The translations under genes were made by a program, and so were the position numbers. A stretch of 64,000 nucleotides of DNA from contig NZ_CP029194.1 of the NCBI RefSeq assembly GCF_008642375.1, forward strand, positions 5,449,001-5,513,000. Direction: 5' to 3'. Positions 34,272 to 42,828 of this stretch are shown here, piece by piece. How positions within the stretch are numbered: position 1 is the first letter of the stretch; every line of letters starts with the position of its first letter. The DNA comes from Streptomyces venezuelae (GTDB lineage: Bacteria; Actinomycetota; Actinomycetes; Streptomycetales; Streptomycetaceae). The notes beneath the pieces are model-generated. The model searched no databases. It was not told the origin of the DNA and worked only from the letters and a program-made list of their open reading frames with translations.

Positions 34272-34913
34272 GTGACTTTCAGCGAACGCAGTGAGTCTGG
34301 GCTCCGGTCTGTTCTGCCCTTCGAGGCGGTGCCGGGGGAGGTGCGGCTGCTGCGAGAGGCCGTTCGTAGCAAGCTGGGGCAGTGGGGTGCGCTGCAGGCT
34401 GTGGACGAGGCGGAGCTCGTCGTGACCGAGCTTGCGACGAATGTCATCAAGCATGTGGGTGAGGGAGCGCCTGCCACGCTTGTCTTGGAATGGAGTGGCA
34501 GCCGACTCCGTGTGGAGCTGCACGACAAAAGTCCCGTGGTGCCCGTGAGTGAGGTCGGCCGACCGAGAGCATGCGACGCGGAGTGTGGTCGCGGCCTCCG
34601 CCTCCTGGTATCGATGTCGGCCGACTGGGGCGCGTTCGTGACCGGTCCCGGCAAGGTGGTCTGGTGCGAGCTTCCGCTGGTGACTGACGCCTTGCGCGCT
34701 CGCGCGAGCAGGGCATCCGCCGTTCTGGACGGGTACCGCGAGCTCGCGGGGATTCGGGGCTCAACCTGTCGTGTGCGGTCTAGGGTGGATCGGGAGGCTG
34801 CGACCGCACTCATTACCGACTTGATGGCTTGGCTCGCGTCGCACGGGAGCGACCCGGATGACGCCCTGGCTTGTGCGCAGCAGCTCTATGAGGCTGGAGA
34901 GGCCGCCGCGTGA
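34272..34913 (+). CDS. anti-sigma-factor-like ATP-binding protein (HATPase_c_2)
   Basis: A 213-residue protein (GTG start, GGGAGG upstream). The N-terminal GHKL fold shows VTELATNVIKHV (N box), a degenerate DKSPVVP (G1 region) and GRGLRLLVSMSADWG (G2). These RsbW/SpoIIAB-like proteins are common beside XRE/DUF397 pairs. The C-terminal 70 residues are helical and unassigned. Divergent from the XRE gene; its last 28 bp overlap the convergent HNH gene. Confidence 0.85.
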   Translation: MTFSERSESGLRSVLPFEAVPGEVRLLREAVRSKLGQWGALQAVDEAELVVTELATNVIKHVGEGAPATLVLEWSGSRLRVELHDKSPVVPVSEVGRPRACDAECGRGLRLLVSMSADWGAFVTGPGKVVWCELPLVTDALRARASRASAVLDGYRELAGIRGSTCRVRSRVDREAATALITDLMAWLASHGSDPDDALACAQQLYEAGEAAA

Positions 34914-35647
34914 CCGGCGTCCCCGTGCAGTTCCGCGCGCAGGGCGTCAGGTGTGCGCCACGACTCCCCTTCGTGGTTTCTGTGGCACATGCGATGGCAG
35001 TTCGCGCAGAGGAATGCGAGGTCTTCGAGCTTGGTTTCACGAGGCCCGGAGATGTGGAGGGGTAGCCGGTGATGGACCTCGACGTAGCCGACGCCGAGAG
35101 GGCCGTATGTCTGGCCGAAGTCGAAGGAACAGACTTCGCACTGGAGCGACTGCCTCAGCCTCTGGGCGTGCTTGATCTTGCGTCGGCGCAGGCCGCGGTC
35201 GCGCTCGCGGTAGAGCGCCCAGCGGACCAGCAGGCGGCCCTCCAGCGCGCTGGTGTCCCCGTCTGGGGTGGTCTCGTTGGCCGAGTGCGGGCTACGGCAC
35301 AGCTCGCCGTTCTCGATGCCGACCCGAAGGGCCTTGGCGGTCGCCATCATGTCCGCTTCGTGCTCGACGAAGTCGGCCACGATCTCCTGAGTGGGCTTGC
35401 CACCCTTGGTCGAGCCACCCGTGTGGGCCGGGTGGGCAGTGGCAATGTCCGTTGTCTTGCGGCTCACACTGTTGGCCGACCGGAACCGTGGGTCAGCCAC
35501 GGCGTCCCCGTGGAGGGGGAGCGAACGCAGCAGGCCGGACAGCTCGTGCACGCGCTGATCGGTCTGACGAAGCTCTTGCCAGCCGTTCTCGACGACAAGT
35601 GCGCACGCGAGCAGCAGTTCGTCTCGCACCCAAGAGATTTGAGCCAT
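34886..35647 (-). CDS. HNH restriction-type endonuclease
   Basis: A 253-residue nuclease. The N-terminal domain (WVRDELLLACALVVENGW, RVHELSGLLRSLPLH, FRSANSVSRKTTDIA) is the module found in restriction-associated HNH enzymes. The C-terminal HNH domain has CEVCSFDF, YVEVHHRLPLH and LAFLCANCHRMCH. ATG 35647 is taken because MAQISWVRDEL begins the conserved domain; a longer start is less likely. It lies 170 bp from the cytosine methylase gene and may act on modified or unmodified DNA as part of the same island. Confidence 0.85.
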   Translation of the reverse strand: MAQISWVRDELLLACALVVENGWQELRQTDQRVHELSGLLRSLPLHGDAVADPRFRSANSVSRKTTDIATAHPAHTGGSTKGGKPTQEIVADFVEHEADMMATAKALRVGIENGELCRSPHSANETTPDGDTSALEGRLLVRWALYRERDRGLRRRKIKHAQRLRQSLQCEVCSFDFGQTYGPLGVGYVEVHHRLPLHISGPRETKLEDLAFLCANCHRMCHRNHEGESWRTPDALRAELHGDAGHAAASPAS

Positions 35648-35818
35648 GCGGTGATCGTACAAGTGTTCCACCCGTCTGTGGGGTGTCGGAGGAGGCTGCG
35701 GGATGGCGCACACTGGGAAGGCGTTTGTCGGTTGGAGGGCGTTGTCAGTGGGGTCTGTCACTCTCTGTGATGTCTGGCGGACAAGGCGCCAGCGAGGTAT
35801 GTGGTCGAAGGAGGGTGC

Positions 35819-37009
35819 ATGACCGGCACTGAGGCGGAGTTCACTTCAATCGAGATCTGTGCTGGAGCCGGTGGGCAAGCCATTGGGCTGCACGCTGCCG
35901 GGTTCAGGCACCTTGCTCTCGTAGAGATCGACAAGCATGCGAGGGAAACGCTGCGCCGGAACATCGAAGCGCGCTCAGACTGGGCCTGGGAAGAGCAGCA
36001 CTGTGACCTCAGCCATGCGGATGTCGGGACATTCGAGCCGCTGGAGGGCGTGAAGAGGGACGGGAAGCTGCTCGGGCCCGAGGAGCTGGACCTCCTTGCT
36101 GGCGGCGTACCGTGCCCGCCTTTCTCTCACGCGGGAAAGCAGCTCGGGAAGGATGACGAGCGGGATCTCTTTCCGCGGATGCTCTACCTCGTCGAGCAGC
36201 TGAGGCCGCGAGCTGTAATGATCGAAAACGTGCGAGGCATCCTGGACCCGAAGTTCTCGGACTACCGGGACTACATCACGGCCAGGCTGCAGAGCGGCAC
36301 CTATCGTGCCGACGACGGCTCCCTCGTGACTGATGACGGGCTTGGGTACGAGGTGTGTCACTGGGGGATCCTGGAGGCCAGCGACTTCGGTGTGCCGCAG
36401 CTCCGGCCCCGCGCGATTCTCGTCGCCATCCGCAAAGACGTTCTCAAGGACGTGAAGTACGAGTGGCCGACCCCCACACACGAGCGCCCGGTGAGCGTTG
36501 TCGAGAAGCTCGAGGCGTCGATGGCGACGCGCTACGAGGCGTACTACGACGGCCCGCGCGACCAGGAGGCGCGTGCTGCTTATGCGCGATGGCACACCAT
36601 GGCGACGGAGCGGCATGAAGAGCTAGAGGCCAAGGGCGGCGCCGGAATCGCGCCCACGTTGGTTGGGGGGTCGAAGAAGCACGGTGGGGCCGACCTCGGC
36701 CCCAGCCGAGCCAAGGCGGCCTGGAAGCAGCTCGGTGTCTCCGGCCTAGGTGTGGCCAATGACGCCGAGACCTGCAAGAAGAAGGGGTCTGAGGACCGCG
36801 ACCTGTTCGGTGTCGGCGGGCCGATGCTGACCGTGGAGCAGGCGGCGATCATCCAGGGCTTCCCGGGGGACTGGATCTTCGACGGCGGTAAGACGGCTCA
36901 GTACCGGCAGGTGGGCAATGCCTTCCCGCCGCCGGTTGCCGAAGCCGTCGGCCGGTCGATCATGGACGTCCTGAAGGCCGCCCGCGAGCGTGACGCGAAG
37001 AAGTCCTGA
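35819..37009 (+). CDS. DNA (cytosine-5)-methyltransferase
   Basis: A 396-residue C5 methyltransferase. Motif I is EICAGAGGQAIGLHAAGF, motif IV with catalytic Cys is GGVPCPPFSHAG, motif VI is MIENVRG, motif VIII is QLRPRAILV and motif X is VGNAFPPPVAEA. The target-recognition region is about residues 235-330. ATG 35819 has AAGGAGGG before it. It abuts the vsr stop with no gap. With the convergent NaeI-like nuclease it forms a type II R-M system; target GCCGGC is a guess from the NaeI homology. Confidence 0.95.
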   Translation: MTGTEAEFTSIEICAGAGGQAIGLHAAGFRHLALVEIDKHARETLRRNIEARSDWAWEEQHCDLSHADVGTFEPLEGVKRDGKLLGPEELDLLAGGVPCPPFSHAGKQLGKDDERDLFPRMLYLVEQLRPRAVMIENVRGILDPKFSDYRDYITARLQSGTYRADDGSLVTDDGLGYEVCHWGILEASDFGVPQLRPRAILVAIRKDVLKDVKYEWPTPTHERPVSVVEKLEASMATRYEAYYDGPRDQEARAAYARWHTMATERHEELEAKGGAGIAPTLVGGSKKHGGADLGPSRAKAAWKQLGVSGLGVANDAETCKKKGSEDRDLFGVGGPMLTVEQAAIIQGFPGDWIFDGGKTAQYRQVGNAFPPPVAEAVGRSIMDVLKAARERDAKKS

Positions 37010-37486
37010 TTACGTCGTGCCCGTGCCTGTGCTCCGCGCACGGGCACGACGCTCCTCTACTTCGGCTGCGATTCGAACGGCACACTCTGCCGACGGCTCG
37101 TGCTCCCAGAAGCGCAGCACGGTCCACCCTGCTTCCTGGAGCCGCTGGTCCGTGTCACGGTCGCGAGCCATGTTGCGGGCGACTTTGTCCGACCAATATC
37201 CGGGATTCGTCTTCGGTGGTACGTAGTGCTCGGGACACCCGTGCCAGTAGCAGCCATCGATAAATACCGCAACCTTCACCGGCCGGAAAACAATGTCTGC
37301 CGTCCGGCGGAGGTCGGCCAAGGGTCTGGCCGCCACTCGGTAGCGCAATCCTTGAGCGTGCAGTAGCCGCCTGACCAGCTGCTCTGGCTTCGTATCCCGA
37401 CTGCGGATCGCTTGCATGTTGCGGCGGCGTTCGGCGGATGATGCCCATGACCCTTCTGGGGGGCTCCAGTCGTCGTATTCCGACAC
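37010..37486 (-). CDS. vsr: very short patch repair endonuclease
   Basis: A 158-residue Vsr nuclease that nicks at T:G mismatches formed when 5-methylcytosine deaminates. Signatures are NMQAIRSRDTKPEQLVRRLL, TADIVF, VFIDGCYWHGCPEH and WEHE. The GTG at 37486 has AAAGGAG upstream. It follows the NaeI-like gene by 14 bp and faces the methylase gene, the partner that creates its substrate. Confidence 0.95.
   Translation of the reverse strand: MSEYDDWSPPEGSWASSAERRRNMQAIRSRDTKPEQLVRRLLHAQGLRYRVAARPLADLRRTADIVFRPVKVAVFIDGCYWHGCPEHYVPPKTNPGYWSDKVARNMARDRDTDQRLQEAGWTVLRFWEHEPSAECAVRIAAEVEERRARARSTGTGTT
37013..37051. terminator. hairpin at the methylase/vsr convergence, inside vsr
   Basis: A perfect 14-bp stem (37013-37026 with 37038-37051) lies within the last codons of vsr and directly after the methylase stop. 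It is well placed to end methylase transcription, although it lacks a T-run. Confidence 0.6.
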
Positions 37487-37500
37487 GGAATGCAACTCCT

Positions 37501-38418
37501 TTAATGATTCTCTGCGAGGGTGAGTTGTTGGGGCGGTCCTGCTTCTCCCTCGCCTTTCAGGGCGATCCATTCTCCTGAACGCAGATGGATGCCTCGCGCT
37601 GCAGCTATGTCGCGGGATTCGAGCCAGTCACCGCACAGCACCAGTAGGCCTTCCTTCTCGGCCAGGTCTCTTGCTTGCCTGGCGCGCCGCATGGGATCGT
37701 CGTTTCCTGCCCCCACGGTAAGAATTGCATTTCGGGGAATAATGTGCCCTTCGAGTTCGTGGAACATCATGAGGAGACGCTTGGTCTGTCCGGGCTTCTT
37801 TGCAAAGATTCTACTGGCTGCTTCTTCGGACAAGTATCGGAGTGGGTTGACTGGCAGGGGAGTCCAGTCGTAGAGCGGGATGCTCCAGTTATCCCGAGCG
37901 TCGACGGCAAGCCCTCGCTTCCCGTCCTTGTTTCCCTTTCCGCGGTAAAGCCAAGAAGTGTGTGCCCGGACGAGCCATGTTCGATGGCGATTGTTCTTCA
38001 GTTGAATTTGCGTGCAGAGGCAGAGTTGGCAATGAGCTTCCGTTGGTATCGACCAGTTGCTGCCGACAGTTGCCTTGATGTCGACCGGAACGTCAGCGAT
38101 GTGGGTGTCAAGGGGTTTGGTCTTCGGTAGTTCAAAATTCCGTAGGACCTCATATTCGAGCTTTGCGCCCACGGATGCGCGCTCACCGGGATGGACTTCT
38201 GGGGAAAGGAGATCGAAACGGCCGGTTCTGGCGCCATCGAGTACATAGTCGATGGCATTGCGGATGGAGTCCGTATACAGGTCGGCTACTGGGCGTTCGT
38301 GGATCCAATCCTTGACCAGCTGCATCTGTGAGTCCGATTCAGGGGCTTCTAGCGCATGACTCTCAATCCCGGTGTTTCCGCAGATGCCGCCAGGCTGAAG
38401 GAGGGAAAGGCGTGCCAC
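37501..38418 (-). CDS. NaeI-like type II restriction endonuclease
   Basis: A 305-residue protein (GTG start; ATG at 38325 is an alternative). DGARTGRFDLL, GAKLEYEVLRNF, LDTHIADVPVDIKA and WLVRAHTSWL align with NaeI, and the four NaeI catalytic positions (Glu, Asp, Asp, Lys) appear in LEYEV, LDTHI and VDIK. NaeI cuts GCCGGC and needs two sites. The gene is lower in GC than its surroundings, a sign of transfer. It is 14 bp upstream of vsr, same strand, and convergent with the methylase. Confidence 0.88.
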   Translation of the reverse strand: MARLSLLQPGGICGNTGIESHALEAPESDSQMQLVKDWIHERPVADLYTDSIRNAIDYVLDGARTGRFDLLSPEVHPGERASVGAKLEYEVLRNFELPKTKPLDTHIADVPVDIKATVGSNWSIPTEAHCQLCLCTQIQLKNNRHRTWLVRAHTSWLYRGKGNKDGKRGLAVDARDNWSIPLYDWTPLPVNPLRYLSEEAASRIFAKKPGQTKRLLMMFHELEGHIIPRNAILTVGAGNDDPMRRARQARDLAEKEGLLVLCGDWLESRDIAAARGIHLRSGEWIALKGEGEAGPPQQLTLAENH

Positions 38419-38481
38419 TCAATGGTTCCGTTCTTCAAGGATGTGGAAAACTGACGGCTCAGACCTGTCGCAGACAGGATT

Positions 38482-39483
38482 TCACTCTGGGGCGCCCCCG
38501 TGGCACTCCGCATACGTCCTTTCCACGCCGCACCAGCACTCCTCGCCCTGTGCCGGCGGCCAAGGCGTCGCGCGGCCCCGGGCCGCCAGGGTGGTGGCGT
38601 ACTGGGGGAGCAGGGCTGCGTTCGACGGGTGGGTGGATTCTGAGGCGGCGAAGGCTTCGTAGGAGGGGACCGTGGCGCGGACGATGCCCAGGTTCGGGGT
38701 GCCCGCCTGGGCCAGTTCGCGGAGGGACGCCTCGATGTCCGTGAGGTGCGCGCGGTACGTGGGGTATTCGGCTTCCAGTTCCGGGTAGGCCGCCAGGAGT
38801 TCGTCGAGTTCCGGCTCCGGCCAGTGCAGGACCGCCACCGGGAACGGGCGGGAGAGGGCCGTGCGGTACGTGCCCAGTTCCGAGCGGAGCCTCGTGATTT
38901 CCGCTTGGAGTTCTGCCGGGTCCGAGGAGCCCAGGGACCAGAGGCGCTTCGGGTCGTGGAGTTCGTCCAGCGGGACCGGTGCCGTGTGGAGCCGGTCCGC
39001 TCGGTCGTCCCAGTCGTCGTGTTCCCGTGCCAGCATGCGGCGGATCCGGTGGCGTGTCGTGATCAGGGACACCGTGGCGTGGGGGAGTTCCGCGGGCGTG
39101 GCCAGGAGTGCGGCGGCTTCGGTGAGGGTCGACTCCGCCGCTTCCAGTTCGTCGTGGGCCTCCAGGGTCTCCGCCGTGATCTCCCAGGGCGCCGCGTCCG
39201 CGGGCTTGGCGGCCCGGACTCCCTCGATGATCGCCCGCGCCTCGGCCTCGTGGCCGTACTCCCAGAGGTTCGCCGCCTTCAGCGCCCTGATCAGGTGCGG
39301 GTTCGCCGGCTCACCGGAGAGGAGGGCGTCGTAGAGGGCCGTCGCTCCTGGGCGGTCGCCCGCCAGTTCGCGGTGGGCCGCGGCCTGGAGCAGTAGGGGT
39401 TCCCGGTCTCCCGGGTACTGCGCTGCCGTGCGCAGCAGGCGCTCGGCTTCGGTGGTGTGAGCGGCAGGAGTGTCGGGGCGCAT
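38482..39483 (-). CDS. TPR-like protein with C-terminal SEC-C motif
   Basis: About 333 residues. The N-terminal half consists of tetratricopeptide-like helical repeats (EAERLLRTAAQYPGDREPLL, ATALYDALLSGEPANPHLI). The C-terminus has the SEC-C zinc motif CWCGVERTYAECHG. SEC-C motifs bind zinc and often mediate protein contacts, as in SecA. ATG 39483 and GTG 39492 are both possible. Divergent from the sortase gene, about 50 bp apart. Its 3' end is where GC returns to normal after the restriction island. Confidence 0.88.
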   Translation of the reverse strand: MRPDTPAAHTTEAERLLRTAAQYPGDREPLLLQAAAHRELAGDRPGATALYDALLSGEPANPHLIRALKAANLWEYGHEAEARAIIEGVRAAKPADAAPWEITAETLEAHDELEAAESTLTEAAALLATPAELPHATVSLITTRHRIRRMLAREHDDWDDRADRLHTAPVPLDELHDPKRLWSLGSSDPAELQAEITRLRSELGTYRTALSRPFPVAVLHWPEPELDELLAAYPELEAEYPTYRAHLTDIEASLRELAQAGTPNLGIVRATVPSYEAFAASESTHPSNAALLPQYATTLAARGRATPWPPAQGEECWCGVERTYAECHGGAPE

Positions 39484-39537
39484 GCCTTCCACCGTACTGC
39501 TGTACGGGCCTGGAGAGTTGGCGCCTCAGCGCTTATC

Positions 39538-40401
39538 GTGCCCCGCGTGCGGGACAGGGTGCGGGAGCGGCGGGAGCGAGTGCCGGTCGTCGTCCAGGGG
39601 CGGGGGCGGCGCCGTACCGGTGCCCGCGTGCTGTGGGCGGCGGCCGAGGCCGTCGTCACCTGCGGGGTTGTCGTCCTTCTTCTTGTCGTCCATCAGCTCT
39701 GGTGGACCAACCAGCAGGCCCGTGCCGAGGCCCGCGAGCAGGTGAGCGTCCTGGAGCGGGAGTGGGCGATCTCTCCTCCCGTGGAGGGGGAAGGGGAGGG
39801 GGGCGGGGACGGGGACCCCCCGGTCCGGAGCGTGGAGTCCGAGCTGCCCGGTGAGGCCGAGACGCCCGCGGCGGGGGATCTCCCCGAGGTCGCCTCCGTT
39901 CGTCCGGCTCCATCGTCCGGCCGCGACCGGACCCGGCAGGCCGCCCCCGACTCCCGCGCCTTCGCCATCCTCCGTATCCCCCGGCTCGGCCTCACCGTCC
40001 CCGTCGCCCGCGGCATCTCCAAGCGTTCCGTCCTCGACAAGGGGTACGTCGGGCACTACCCCGGCACCTCCGGGCCCGGCCGGACCGGGAACTTCGCTCT
40101 CGCCGGGCACCGGAACACCCATGGCGAGCCTTTCCGGTACATCAACCGGCTCGTACCCGGGGACGTCATCAGCGTGCGGACCCGTGCGCGGACGTACACC
40201 TACCGCGTCGACCAGGTCCTCCCGCAGACCGCCCCCCGTGACGTCGGGGTCGTCCGGGCCGTCCCCCGGTCCCTCGTCAAGCCGTCCTACGGGTACTCGG
40301 CCGCCGGGTCCTATCTCACCCTCACCACCTGCACGCCCGAGTTCAGCAGTGCCTATCGGCTCGTGGTGTGGGCGAAGCTCGTCGGCCCAGGAGGAGCGTG
40401 A
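39538..40401 (+). CDS. class E sortase
   Basis: A 287-residue membrane-anchored transpeptidase. A basic N-terminus and one membrane helix (about residues 34-55) precede an acidic Glu/Gly/Pro linker and the sortase domain. The catalytic His is in FALAGHRNTHG, Cys in LTLTTCTPEF and Arg in AYRLVVWAKL. Class E enzymes of streptomycetes use LAXTG signals on cell-wall proteins; the LAHTG protein at 49245 is a candidate substrate. The last 59 bp overlap the convergent MFS gene. Confidence 0.9.
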   Translation: MPRVRDRVRERRERVPVVVQGRGRRRTGARVLWAAAEAVVTCGVVVLLLVVHQLWWTNQQARAEAREQVSVLEREWAISPPVEGEGEGGGDGDPPVRSVESELPGEAETPAAGDLPEVASVRPAPSSGRDRTRQAAPDSRAFAILRIPRLGLTVPVARGISKRSVLDKGYVGHYPGTSGPGRTGNFALAGHRNTHGEPFRYINRLVPGDVISVRTRARTYTYRVDQVLPQTAPRDVGVVRAVPRSLVKPSYGYSAAGSYLTLTTCTPEFSSAYRLVVWAKLVGPGGA

Positions 40402-41737
40402 GCGCCGCGCCCGTCAGTGCCAGTCCCGCCGAGACCAGGAGCGCCGTGTCCGGGCCCGCCGGTGTCAGGGCCAGGGTCAGGGCCACGCCCGCCGCGGAAC
40501 CGATGTAGCGGGCGGTGTTGTTGGCGCCCGAGCCCATCGCCGCCCGCTCCGGCGGTACGGAGTCCACGGCGAGCCGGGGCAGTGCCGCGTTCAGGAGGCC
40601 GCTGCCCGCGCCCGCCACGAGGAGGCCCGGGAGGAGGCGTGGCCAGGGGCCTTCCAGAGCGCCGAGGAGAGCCAGTACTCCTGCCGCCGACAAGGCGAAA
40701 CCCACGGTCAGTTGGTACGCGGCGGACAGCCGGCCCGCGAGGTGGCGCGCCTGGAGCGCCACCACGAACGCCGTGCCCGACCAGAGGACGAACAGCCACG
40801 CCGCCCCCAGCGGTGACATCCCCGCCCCGCTCTGGAGCAGCGCGGGCACCACGCTGAACAGGCCGATCACCGCCAGGCCCGTGAACAGCGCCCCGAGCGT
40901 CGACGCCAGGAAGGCCGGGCGGCGCAGGAGCGTCAGGTCGACCATGGGCGTACGGCTCCGGTGCTCGATCGTCACGAAGGCCGCCGTCAGGGCGGCGGAG
41001 GTGACGAGCAGGAGGGCCACCGGCGCCCGCAGCCAGCCGTCCCGGCCGAGCGTGAGCGCTGTGAGCAGGGCCGCCAGGGCCAGGCCGAGGGTGAGGGCGC
41101 CCGGGAGGTCGGGGCGCGTCCGCTGCACCGGCTTCGCCGTCTCCGGGCCGAGGGTGCGGGTGCCCGCCGCCGCGATCACCAGGGCGCCGAGGCCCAGCAC
41201 CCCGTACGCCAGGCGCCAGTCCACCAGGCTCAGCGCGCCCGCGAGCAGCGGGCCGAGCGCGATGCCGCCGCTGACCGACGCGCCCCAGATGCCGGTCGCC
41301 CTGATCCGGTCGCGGCCCGAGGGGTACGCGTCGGCCAGCAGGCCCAGGCTGCCCGCGAGGACCGCCGCGCTCGCCGCGCCCTGGGCGATCCGGGCGAGGG
41401 TGAAGGTGAGCGTGGAGCCCGCGAAGGCGCCCAGGCCGGTGGCGGCGCCCAGGGCGAGGGTGCCGAGGAGGAAGACCCGGCGCCGCCCGTGCGTGTCTGC
41501 GAGGCTGCCGGCCACCAGGAGGAGGACGGCGAGACCGAGCGGGGTGCCGTTGAGCAGCCAGGCCCGGGCCGAGTCCGGCGTCCCGAAGGCGGCGGCCGTG
41601 TCGGGGAGGGTGAGCATCGGGGCCGTGTAGTTCATCAGCGCCACGGCCGTGGCCGCGCCGGTGACGGCGAGCGTCGCGGAGGGGCGGGCCGGCGGCTTCA
41701 GCGCCGGGGAGAGGAGGGCGGTGGCGGGCTGGGGCAT
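40343..41737 (-). CDS. MFS drug efflux transporter (DHA2-like)
   Basis: A 464-residue membrane protein with 12-14 helices. The loop motif GSLADTHGRRRVFLLGTLAL (motif A) and ARIAQGAASAAVLAGSLGLL (motif B) and GPLLAGAL-type motif C are visible. It probably exports a toxic compound by proton antiport. The ATG at 41737 has GGAGG eight bases upstream. It is divergent from the HxlR regulator with palindromic operators in between. Confidence 0.9.
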   Translation of the reverse strand: MPQPATALLSPALKPPARPSATLAVTGAATAVALMNYTAPMLTLPDTAAAFGTPDSARAWLLNGTPLGLAVLLLVAGSLADTHGRRRVFLLGTLALGAATGLGAFAGSTLTFTLARIAQGAASAAVLAGSLGLLADAYPSGRDRIRATGIWGASVSGGIALGPLLAGALSLVDWRLAYGVLGLGALVIAAAGTRTLGPETAKPVQRTRPDLPGALTLGLALAALLTALTLGRDGWLRAPVALLLVTSAALTAAFVTIEHRSRTPMVDLTLLRRPAFLASTLGALFTGLAVIGLFSVVPALLQSGAGMSPLGAAWLFVLWSGTAFVVALQARHLAGRLSAAYQLTVGFALSAAGVLALLGALEGPWPRLLPGLLVAGAGSGLLNAALPRLAVDSVPPERAAMGSGANNTARYIGSAAGVALTLALTPAGPDTALLVSAGLALTGAALTLLLGRRASPTPRADRHC

Positions 41738-41757
41738 GGCAGGGACCTCCACCTGTC

Positions 41758-41805
41758 GGTTCGGTGAATGAACCCAAGCTAGCAGGTCGGTTCATTCAAT
41801 GAACC
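41758..41805. promoter_or_regulatory. twin HxlR operators GGTTCATTcAATGAACC
   Basis: A perfect 8-1-8 palindrome at 41789-41805 and an imperfect copy (GGTTCGGTgAATGAACC) at 41758-41774, spaced 31 bp, i.e. three helical turns. They occupy the whole gap between the MFS and HxlR genes and are the likely autoregulatory sites. Confidence 0.85.
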
Positions 41806-41826
41806 CTCGATGGGTACGATGGGGTC

Positions 41827-42375
41827 ATGGCTCTCGGCAAGGACTACGCCCACCAGCAGTGCTCCATCGCCCGCGCCCTCGAGGTCGTCGGCGAGCGCTG
41901 GACCCTCCTCGTCGTCCGCGACGCCTTCTACGGCGTCCGCCGCTACAACGACTTCCTCGTTCACCTCGGCGTCCCCCGCGCCGTCCTCGCCGCCCGCCTC
42001 CAGGCCCTCGTCGAGGCCGGCGTCCTCGAACGGCGGCGCTACCGGGAGTCGCCCCCGCGCGACGAGTACGTGCTCACCGAGCGCGGCCTCGCCCTCTGGC
42101 CCGTCCTGCGCGCGCTCGGCGCCTGGGGGCGGGCCGAAGTCCCCGGAGCCGTACCGGTGCGCCGCTTCCACCACGCCGACTGCGGCACCGAACTCGGGTC
42201 GTACGGCGAATGCCCCGCCTGCCGCGTCCCCGTGCCGCCCGCCGACGTCGAGATGCGGCCCGGCGCGGGCCTCGACCCGGACCCCGGCGATCCCGTCGGG
42301 CGCGCCCTGCTCGCGCCCCGGCGGCTCCTCGTCCCCGTCGGGCGCGAAGACGTGTCCGAGGGTGGGAACTCCTGA
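41827..42375 (+). CDS. HxlR-family transcriptional regulator
   Basis: A 182-residue regulator with a winged helix: CSIARALEVVGERWTLLVVRDAFYGVRRYNDF is split over helices 1-3, and YVLTERGLALWPVL is the wing end. Cys12 near the N-terminus is at the position used for redox sensing in some HxlR members. The C-terminal extension (HADCGTEL and CPACRVPV) looks like a zinc-binding tail. It most likely represses the divergent MFS gene. Confidence 0.93.
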   Translation: MALGKDYAHQQCSIARALEVVGERWTLLVVRDAFYGVRRYNDFLVHLGVPRAVLAARLQALVEAGVLERRRYRESPPRDEYVLTERGLALWPVLRALGAWGRAEVPGAVPVRRFHHADCGTELGSYGECPACRVPVPPADVEMRPGAGLDPDPGDPVGRALLAPRRLLVPVGREDVSEGGNS

Positions 42376-42437
42376 TCCGGCCCGGGCGTCTTCAGGGTGG
42401 GAAAGGTCAGGGAACCGCGAGAGCAAGGGGTGGTGAG

Positions 42438-42731
42438 ATGACGGTCAGGGGGCAGCTCCTGCGCGTGCTCACGCCCGTCTTCCTCCTTCTCGCCCTCGCC
42501 GGCCTGCTCCTCTCCGACGGCGCGGGCCTCGCCGGCGTCGTCCTCGCCGCGACCACCGTCGTCTGTGCCCTGATCGGCGCCCCGGCGGCTCCCGCCGTCC
42601 CGGCCACCCGCGTCCGCACGGCGATACGCGACCGTGAGCGGCGCACCGCCTTCCTGCCCCAGCGCGATCCCGACGCCGCAGGCCGCCGCAGACCCCGAGC
42701 TCCCGGCCGTCCCCTCCCGACGGCCGCGTAG
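42438..42731 (+). CDS. DUF6412 small membrane protein
   Basis: A 97-residue protein with two hydrophobic segments (LTPVFLLLALAGLLL and LAGVVLAATTVVCAL) and a conserved basic tail (RERRTAFLPQRDPDAAGRRR). I recognise it as the DUF6412-type protein that precedes yidC paralogues in streptomycetes. It may assist the insertase; function unknown. Confidence 0.75.
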   Translation: MTVRGQLLRVLTPVFLLLALAGLLLSDGAGLAGVVLAATTVVCALIGAPAAPAVPATRVRTAIRDRERRTAFLPQRDPDAAGRRRPRAPGRPLPTAA

Positions 42732-42828
42732 GAGCCTCCGCACACGAACACCGGACGGTCCTCACGCGGATCCGTCATGCCGAGACCCGCATCTCTCCCG
42801 GCACGACGAGACCCCACGGAGGGCTCCC

